Of a DNA stretch of 64,000 bases, positions 57,666-64,000 are shown in pieces. Source of the DNA: Phymatolithon calcareum (taxonomy: Eukaryota; Rhodophyta; Florideophyceae; Hapalidiales); contig OZ345381.1 in NCBI GenBank assembly GCA_977006965.1, positions 1,426,001-1,490,000 on the forward strand, given 5' to 3'. Position numbers and translations under genes: made by a program. How positions within the stretch are numbered: the stretch's first letter is position 1; the number at the start of each line of letters is the position of its first letter. The notes under the pieces were generated by a model. That model did not search any database. It saw nothing but the letters and a program-made list of their open reading frames with translations, and was not told the DNA's origin.

Positions 57666-59156
57666 TTGGACCCAGTCGGATTTTTGGGCGACACGCCAGC
57701 GCTTAATGAATGTCTAGACGTTCTCGGCCACACTGGAAATGCGTGTTGTCACCTATGTCGTTTTGTGCGCCACTCATCGACCGTAGTGGGAAGCAGATAC
57801 GCCGCGCTGGATTTTTCTGGGGCTCGGACAGAATTTGAGCGACGCTTCTACAACTATCGAGCGATTCAGGACAGCAGTGCGCGCAAGGAGACATATCGTC
57901 TGTTAGGAATGAAGGCCTCAGGCTCTTTGGGGGACCTTCCCATTCATAACTTGTGTATGGCAACCTGTGAAGCAAGAACCAAGATTCAACTAATTTCAGA
58001 TGGTGCTCCTGTTATACCGGGAGTTCTTGATCCTTACAAGTCCTGGTTCATAGCCCCGGACCATTTACTAACTGGTCATTTTCGTGATCGCATAAATCTC
58101 GTTATGAAGCTACTCCCGAACAAAATGTATCGCAAGACATGTGAAGGGCTGATGGTCGGATATCTTAATGACTGCGATTTGCCAACACAGAGCCGGCTAT
58201 TCGACCACGAGAAAAAAACATTTTACTCTATGTCGATAACAGAGCTGTATGCGTTGAGCGTAGTGGCAGAGTATGCGTTTCGAAAGGGCTGTGAGAAGGC
58301 GTTTGCTCTACCTGGTCCGCGGCAGGACCTTTCTTCGAAGTGCAGGCAGGCTATCACTCTGGTGGGCTCATGTGCTCGCCTGATATCCCACTTCTGGGTT
58401 TCACCACAGCGATTTGAAAACAATTACCAGTATCAAGCAGATCTGCGTGGCAGAGCTGAAACCCACATATTGATCATTCGGCAAATATGTATGATGCGAG
58501 ATGAACAAATTAGCGCCGTGGAGGATCCAAGAACCACTCCAACACAGAGAAAAGCCCTGGGGAAAGAGCAGAGCTGCTGTACAGTGGCCATCAAGGCCAA
58601 TGATAAGCCAAATGTTCAGCGGCTATTGGAGCTCGTGCGCACTACACTTCCCATGGTAGGCGATGTTTCTGTCGTGGGAGAGCTCGTTCTCGAGAAAGCA
58701 CATCAGTCTCTGAAAAGAGCGGTACGACAAAGCAACAACAAGTTTATCCAACTACAATCCATGGATGAGGAGATTTTTAACTACTGGCAAGGTCGCCTCG
58801 CCATAGTATCAATGGATGCTCTGAATGGAAAGGAAGAATCTGTTCGAGAATGCATCCGACTTTTAAGCGGACGAGAAATGGTCTCCTCTATGCCTGGTTT
58901 GATATCGGATCTCCATCGTGAAGAAGTAAGATTAGCCCTTGGACCTTCATTTTGCATTCCTTCTCTTCTCGAACTTACAGGAAGAACGGTTCTTTCCCCT
59001 AGAACGGGGGTAAGGTCAGGGCAGAGTTTGGAGTGGCGTTTTGAGGGAAATTTGCGGAAAGTCTCAGAATGGAGCCGGCAAGATCTCGATCAACTCAGTG
59101 TGTGTATTTTAAGAGCTGTGAAACGCGCTATCGAGACGCACGGCTACCGTAATTGA
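57666..59156 (+). pseudogene. Tnp2/KDZ-like transposase, main body
   Basis: This is a long frame of about 496 codons with no ATG at its beginning; it continues the frame broken at 57665. It opens with FLGDTPALNECLDVLGHTG, then a Cys cluster ACCHLCRF. This is the second Asp and zinc region characteristic of Tnp2-type DDE transposases. Later blocks include APDHLLTGHFRDRI (about residue 130), a helical region, and NDKPNVQRLLELVRTTLP...ELVLEKAHQSLKRAVRQSNN near residue 325. That last block fits the third acidic residue and HQxLKR motif of large DDE enzymes of the KDZ/Plavaka group. The body is well preserved compared with the element at 48-51 kb, so the insertion is younger. Confidence 0.65.
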
Positions 59157-59329
59157 TGTTAGGGAGTGTCGTTCGATCGACCTTGCAAAATGGAACTACA
59201 GTCTCTATCCTGCGAGCGGGAGAAATCGTCGAGATCAAGTGCTACAAATTCAACACTGTGAATGCTCATATACCATTTTTGCTTTGTCAACAAAGTGTGG
59301 GCACACTTCTGTTTGCAGAACCTGAATGA
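59156..59329 (+). pseudogene. Transposase C-terminal tail in shifted frame
   Basis: An ATG overlaps the stop of the main body (TGATG). The 57 codons that follow (MLGSVVRSTLQNGTTVSILR..., ending FAEPE) look like the small beta-rich C-terminal module of such transposases. The overlap could be re-initiation or a frameshift mutation. Confidence 0.35.
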
Positions 59330-60166
59330 TCAGCATTCTGGGCTGTTATTGGTTTTCTCAGAACTACAGTGTTCTCTAATGAAGAAGAGATATGGGCTGC
59401 CCTACGTCCTTGCCGCGTCGTACTGACAGCAGCCTCTCATGATTCGTAAGAACTAAACTACCGCAGGTACGAAGTGGGCGAACCTCTCTCTTTCGTAAGG
59501 GTTGGGGGGACATATGCGAAAAACGGGAAAGTTACACGACTGTGATTTTCATCTCTGTACTCTAGTACCGCATAAGAACAACATTGATCATGTAAATGCA
59601 TCATCGGTAGCTCCTGGAAGTTTCTTTTTCCTCAAAACAAAATTGGAAGGATATCCTCCGAGACAAGGGTAGTAGTGATTCCATCATTTCATCGAACTTT
59701 CCAATTTACAGGAGAAACGCTGACCCACTATATAAGCACAGGTGTTGACCAAGACTACTTACTCTTACTACCGTTTGTATGATGGGTTGCGGTCATTACT
59801 TGGATAGGTCGGGCAGGGTAAGCCCCTGGAGACCCAGAAGAAGGTAGGTGTCCTATAGTTTCTTTTGTGCTCTGCAGAGTACGAAAGAAATCAACTGGCA
59901 CTGCAATTTAAATCTCGTATTGCTCTGCTTGTCGTCCGCAAATGCAGTGTGCGACACGCACTAAAGTGGGCTTGAGCTGTACGGATCTCTTCCTTTTTAT
60001 ATCGTAAAAATCTGTGCCAAGTAGACAGAGATGGACCTTTCAATGCAACAGCACCTTGGCCATTTTATATTACCATTCAAAACGGTCTTCATAAAAACGT
60101 ACATTCGAAAAAATAAAAAGAACTGATCGCTAACTGTTCCACTCACGCGCTCCCCACTCAGCTGAC
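59330..60166. other. Intergenic region, no gene seen
   Basis: This lies between the transposase and the convergent minus-strand ORF. No terminal repeat pair was recognised, although the right end of the transposon may lie here. Confidence 0.4.
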
Positions 60167-61027
60167 CTACCCGTGCTGGAGTAAATCATCGTCGTCATTC
60201 GCTAGAGTTATTTGCCCGGACGCAGGGTGCGGACCTTCTTCTTCTGTTTGCTTGGCGATATTCAGCAATTGAAGATGCTCGTACTCTGCGAGTGACATGT
60301 TAAACTTTCGATTCATGACTTCCGTATAGGCCTTAGCGGGAAGATTTTACCAAGATTTCTCGATCATTACGGAGAGATCGTGATTCTCACGCCAGCCAAC
60401 GTGATTCCCGAGCGCAAGGTCTTCGACCGCTAGAGGACTTTCACCAGCACATTTTCGCAGCAGCCCGCGAAGCCCCACGGCCATAATATGAACTGTTTTC
60501 AAACTCAACGCAGAGAGTCCGAGAGTCATTCCTTTGTCCTTGTTTTGGAATGACTCCATAAGTGCCTCCATAGCCGGCTCGTGACAGTTCAGAGACTCTT
60601 GCCACGTCTGATCTTCCACCGCTCTGTCAGATTCTGACGCACGTGCTGGAGCTTTCACTCGCCTCTTGTAGAATACTGTGACATTCATTGAAGAGAATTT
60701 AGACTTTAGAGTATTGAGCTTGCGGAGATTTTCCGAGCAAGTGCGACCATCGCATCCAATTTGCGCGTTCTCAATTCGCCAAGGTGAATGTCGCGATAGA
60801 ATTTCGGCTGTTTGAGGGACTAATTGCTCAGCCTCTGGTACAGATGTGAACGAAAAAATACCCATGACGCTTCCCTGTCGCCGGGTCCACTTCTCTTGTA
60901 ACAGCTTCCCGACCAAAAAGAGCGCTTTGGAAAACAGATTCTTCCTGATAACTCGTCGGCCGTCGTTGAGGTGATCGACGAGAATTTTTCTTATTTCTTC
61001 AGCAACCAATTGTCCCCCTCCTAACAT
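60167..61027 (-). pseudogene. ORF of unknown function with one in-frame TAA
   Basis: From ATG 61027 the frame runs 226 codons to a TAA at 60347-60349. It then continues in the same frame for 59 more codons to a TAG at 60167. The continuation (KAYTEVMNRKFNMSLAEYEH...) has normal protein composition, so the TAA looks like a recent nonsense mutation. The protein has a helical N-terminus, a central Lys/Arg-rich part (VFYKRRVKAPARASE) and an acidic tail. It is convergent with the transposase and may be an accessory ORF of that element or an unrelated gene. No family recognised. Confidence 0.45.
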
Positions 61028-61092
61028 TCCCCTGGTTCAACTCGCATCTCGGCATGTAGATATGATACGCCTCAGAGCTCTTGATCAATAAT

Positions 61093-61129
61093 TGATAAAC
61101 GATCACTAATTGTTAGTGATCGTTTATCA
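61093..61129. repeat. Perfect 17-bp inverted repeat, 3-nt loop
   Basis: The arms TGATAAACGATCACTAA (61093-61109) and its exact complement (61113-61129) flank TTG. It is followed at once by repeated GGCGACTC / GACTCGCAA units. It could be the tip of a small inverted-repeat element. Confidence 0.75.
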
Positions 61130-61133
61130 TACA

Positions 61134-61200
61134 ACGACTCGCAACGAATCTTTCGGAGGCGACTCGCAAGTCACCGATTCTCGAAGGAGGCGACTCAGAG
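61134..61200. repeat. GACTCGC-type short repeats, second cluster
   Basis: CGACTCGCAA, GGCGACTCGCAA and GGAGGCGACTCAGAGG occur within 70 bp. They share GGCGACTCGC with the cluster left of MULE copy B (50822-50897). Confidence 0.5.
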
Positions 61201-62773
61201 GCGCAGAAGTCGTGAGGCGTTGTTCATATCTACTGAGCACTAGTTTCGCCGTTGCTAAACTTTTCCTGATAGCAAAACATAAGGAGGGCATTAGCTCTTC
61301 GATAGAGAAGCGCTAAGTGTGAAGGAAGAGGTTAGAAAGCGGGGAACAGTGGGACTGAAGAATCATCGAAACGATCGAAAAATAAATGCAACATGTCGGT
61401 CATATTGGCGGGCACGTCGACGCCCAGGAGCTCATCGAGAATTTCCAAACCAGCAACCTCTTTCACATCAATGGAGCTTCAGGCGTCTACAATGTATCGT
61501 GTATCACCAGGAGTCTGCAGATTGCGGTGAGAGACTCGAAAAAGCGACCGAGCGCCACAGTGCCGAGACACGTAGGTACCCTCTACCGAATGCCTATGGA
61601 ACAGGAGTAAGGAACGTGTCGATACTCTTGTTCCGTACCGGCTCGCGGAGAGCAGCATCCACGTGTGCGTCAGTTCCAGTTAGCATTATTTTTGCGAGAA
61701 TTAGTCCTCTGAATTCTGTACTGCGGCTGTACTTCGCCGGCAAAATAATTACCCTCGCCGTCGAGGTACAGCCACCGACAGTCAACGGTCTCCCACCGAT
61801 TCACAGGAGATTTACGCTCGGACAATCCGTGATGAGACACTCTCCTGACGCACCACGGCATCGACGGCTATTCACTGCACAAACTCAGTTCCGGCACATT
61901 TCGTATCGCAATGTCTCCCATCTGCTGACGTCACTCCTTCCGATTCCGGCGATGGATGACGGTGATAATTGCTGCCAGCAGATTTCGCAGGCCACTGTGT
62001 CCTCGAGTAGAGTTAGATCTCCCTCACAATCCGCACCTTCCGGTAGGCTCCCTGCGAGCTATCCTGCAACAGATGACCATGCCGAAAACACCACGTGAGT
62101 TGTGACGTCTTACGAGCAGTCACGGTCATGGAATACACCTCACAAAACCATACGCAAACAAAGGTCTCAGCGATTGCGAAAGAAATCCACGACGACCGTG
62201 TCGGCAATGGCAACGTCGGTGGAGACGAATAACTTGAATTGAGCTATGAGCACAATTACAGGTTAAAACCAAGGGGCACCGTCACCTCTTCCCGACTATT
62301 GAGTGTTCGGACCAAAATAGATGGACACATTCGTGACTACTCCCCATATCCGACCGCGAGATTCTCTTCTGATCACGCTGCTCCAGCGACAGATCCGCAT
62401 GTGCAAGAAATGGTATTTGAGAACTCGGCTAATTTGCGACTTCAAACAGCCCGTGCGGACATGCTACATTCAGATGCCTCACAAAGCAGCGCCACAGCCT
62501 CTGCCTTCACAGCTGCCGCACCCCCCGCAACCGACTGTTTCTCAAGCCGGGCCCATGCGTGCAGCAGCGCTCCATACAACGCACGCGGTAGCATTTTAAC
62601 CGTCGCATGCACCACCATCTACGGCAACTCATACAAGGGAGCCTCAGGCGATGCGTGGCGATTTCCCTTTGCCTTTCCGTGAAGATGCTGGTCAAGGATC
62701 ACTAACGACAGTGAGGCAAGCTAGTTCCAAAATGCATCAAGCGATCACTACAGCACCGTCTTCGTCACCCGAC

Positions 62774-64000
62774 CAGGGATAGTACCATTATTATTGTTAT
62801 TTATTCGGGCACATAATGCAATAGCAATTGCAATACCAATAATGCAAGGTTGAAGGCAATAGGAATTGCAATATCTGGCCATTCTTCCAATATCAATTGC
62901 AATAACAGAATCTAATTCAGGTCCTCCTGCGCCATGTCTTCACTCACGCGTTGGATCACTCTTGCGCTCTGGGCAGTGTTAATCGCCACGGAGACCGACT
63001 GCTGGTCCCAGTAACCTTTGTTCTCTTTAAGAAACAGCAGGGCTTCTAGTAATAACGGTGTCATCCTCTTGCGATTGTCTGTCGAAACATTCTTGACAAC
63101 CGACCAAAGCCTCTCCACCTCGGCAGTTGATCCAAGAATAAAGTCGCAATTTATATAAGTCTGATGGACCTCGGCACGCTTGCGCTGTTTTACGGCAATT
63201 CTTTCCGCCATCGACAGCCGGCCTCCTCCCGATCCGCGGATGGAGCTTGTTATACCGTCATCGCGTTCCTGTTTGAGCTTCTTGCATGCATCCTTCTCTT
63301 CACTTGTCATAGTATCGGACTCACTGCGCTGTATCTTAACAACTCCCGACTCGAATGCTGGGTCACACACAATTGATGCACGTGATGCAATGTAGTGTTT
63401 TCAAAGCTGAGATCGGTATAATGGTGAGTTCATATCGTACTTGCACAGCTCGACTGCTGAAATCAACTCATCAAGAGCTAAGCGACAGTCCGACAACGAA
63501 GAACAGCGCTTCTGTAGTTCTACAGTTACCTGGTTGATTTGCTTAAACTGACTTGTGTAGAGCATAGATCTCTTGCGGAACTGCTCCCTCTCGTCCGTAG
63601 CTATCGTTGCTCCTTCCGCCTTTGCTGCGTCGATTAACTGCTCGCGTATGCGGTTGAAGCGCTTGAGCATATGATACTTTCCGCACCAGCGCGTCTCATT
63701 ATGCATAACTGGAGCCAATTCAGTAAGGTTGCGTAATATTGCTCGGTTCTTCAGTTTTTTGCAGTTCTTCATCCTTGCATGCACTGAGTCTATCGCTGCT
63801 TGGAGTCTATCGTCACTGACAACCATCTTGTTCACCTCTAGGTTGAGCTTATGACTAGCACAGCTAACATGAGTGATTTCCATAAGCCTGGCGATTGACT
63901 TATTGACATTGCAGTTGTCGGCAACCTGACAAACTGCCCAGGTATGCTCGTTCACCCCGAAGAAGTCGAACACGTCTTCTAGTTGACGCACGTGAGCGTG
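62774..64000 (-). mobile_element. hAT-like DNA transposon, 3' part, running off the window
   Basis: The element's 3' end is proposed at 62774, where CAGGGATAGTACCA has the CAGGG start common in hAT terminal repeats. Subterminal GCAATAG/CAATTGCAAT repeats follow (62818-62910). The transposase lies on the minus strand from 62912 to beyond the window end. The other terminus and the 8-bp target-site duplication are outside the window, so the boundary is inferred. Confidence 0.55.
62912..64000 (-). pseudogene. hAT transposase, C-terminal half, one in-frame TGA
   Basis: The frame is open from the window edge to the stop at 62912 except for a single TGA at 63401-63403. Upstream it carries VADNCNVNKSIARLM and the CASHKLNL block, the DDE Asp and C-x2-H region of hAT transposases, and later HNETRWCGKYHMLKRF. 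Downstream lies the hAT dimerisation domain: FILGSTAEVERLWSVVKNVS, then RMTPLLLEALLFLKENKGYW. Apart from the TGA the sequence looks intact, so inactivation is recent, or the codon is bypassed in some way not visible here. The N-terminal part is outside the window. Confidence 0.8.

Larger units (their letters stand above)
54882..59329 (+). mobile_element. DDE transposon of Tnp2/KDZ-like type, coding part (ends not found)
   Basis: Plus-strand coding pieces from 54882 to 59329 appear to form one transposase gene region with a putative intron, in-frame stops and frameshifts; the individual parts are listed below. No terminal inverted repeats or target-site duplication were found, so the boundaries are those of the coding part only. 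Confidence 0.55.
61028..62773. other. Gene-poor region with short repeats
   Basis: It contains a perfect inverted repeat at 61093-61129 and GACTCGC-type repeats at 61134-61200 (listed separately). Plus-strand frames at 61319-62098 (259 codons, GTG start) and 62239-62682 have no recognisable content and overlap alternative frames; they are not called. Confidence 0.4.

Noticed and set aside
61319-62098. Plus-strand 259-codon frame
   Set aside because: It starts at GTG, has no family resemblance and overlaps several alternative frames; in a transposon-rich zone this is not enough to call a gene.

Overview
The window is nuclear DNA from a photosynthetic eukaryote, most likely a unicellular red alga. 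The strongest clue is a three-helix light-harvesting-superfamily gene of the RedCAP type at 12.6-13.4 kb. Its N-terminus looks like a plain transit peptide (an early Phe, no hydrophobic signal peptide), which fits a primary red plastid. CDC48, TFIIH TFB2 and Mediator MED14 confirm a eukaryotic nucleus. Introns are few, short (69-93 nt in host genes) and GT-AG. The species cannot be named from the sequence.

Left part (about 1-27 kb): compact and gene-rich. In order: a multi-pass membrane protein (+), a retroelement scrap, CDC48 (-), an unrecognised 479-aa protein (-) sharing a 320-bp divergent promoter with TFB2 (+), L-galactono-1,4-lactone dehydrogenase (-), the RedCAP gene (-), an ER-type short-chain dehydrogenase (+), a coiled-coil protein (-), MED14 (-), a cytosolic-type sulfotransferase (-) and a BAH-domain protein (+). 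These are housekeeping genes for proteostasis, transcription, ascorbate synthesis, light harvesting and lipid or small-molecule metabolism. No operon-like logic is visible beyond head-to-head and tail-to-tail packing.

Right part (about 27-64 kb): AT-richer and gene-poor, filled with mobile-element remains. These are a decayed Fanzor (eukaryotic TnpB homologue), a Harbinger-like fragment, two short Mutator-like elements with clear terminal inverted repeats (TIRs) and perfect 10-bp target-site duplications, two broken DDE transposons of the Tnp2/Plavaka/KDZ kind, and a hAT element running off the right end. Several inverted repeats that could fold into hairpins lie between them.

One large, apparently intact gene sits inside this region (36.66-42.09 kb, minus): a 1779-aa STAND/NLR-like protein. 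Its predicted order is PH-like domain, helical bundle resembling MLKL/HeLo membrane-acting domains, NB-ARC switch, helical linker, WD40 repeats. It joins two long reading frames across an 87-nt intron. It has the architecture of an immune or cell-death switch and is the most interesting object in the window.

Limits: family calls rest on motifs read by eye; no database search or expression data were available. First exons of other genes could have been missed.
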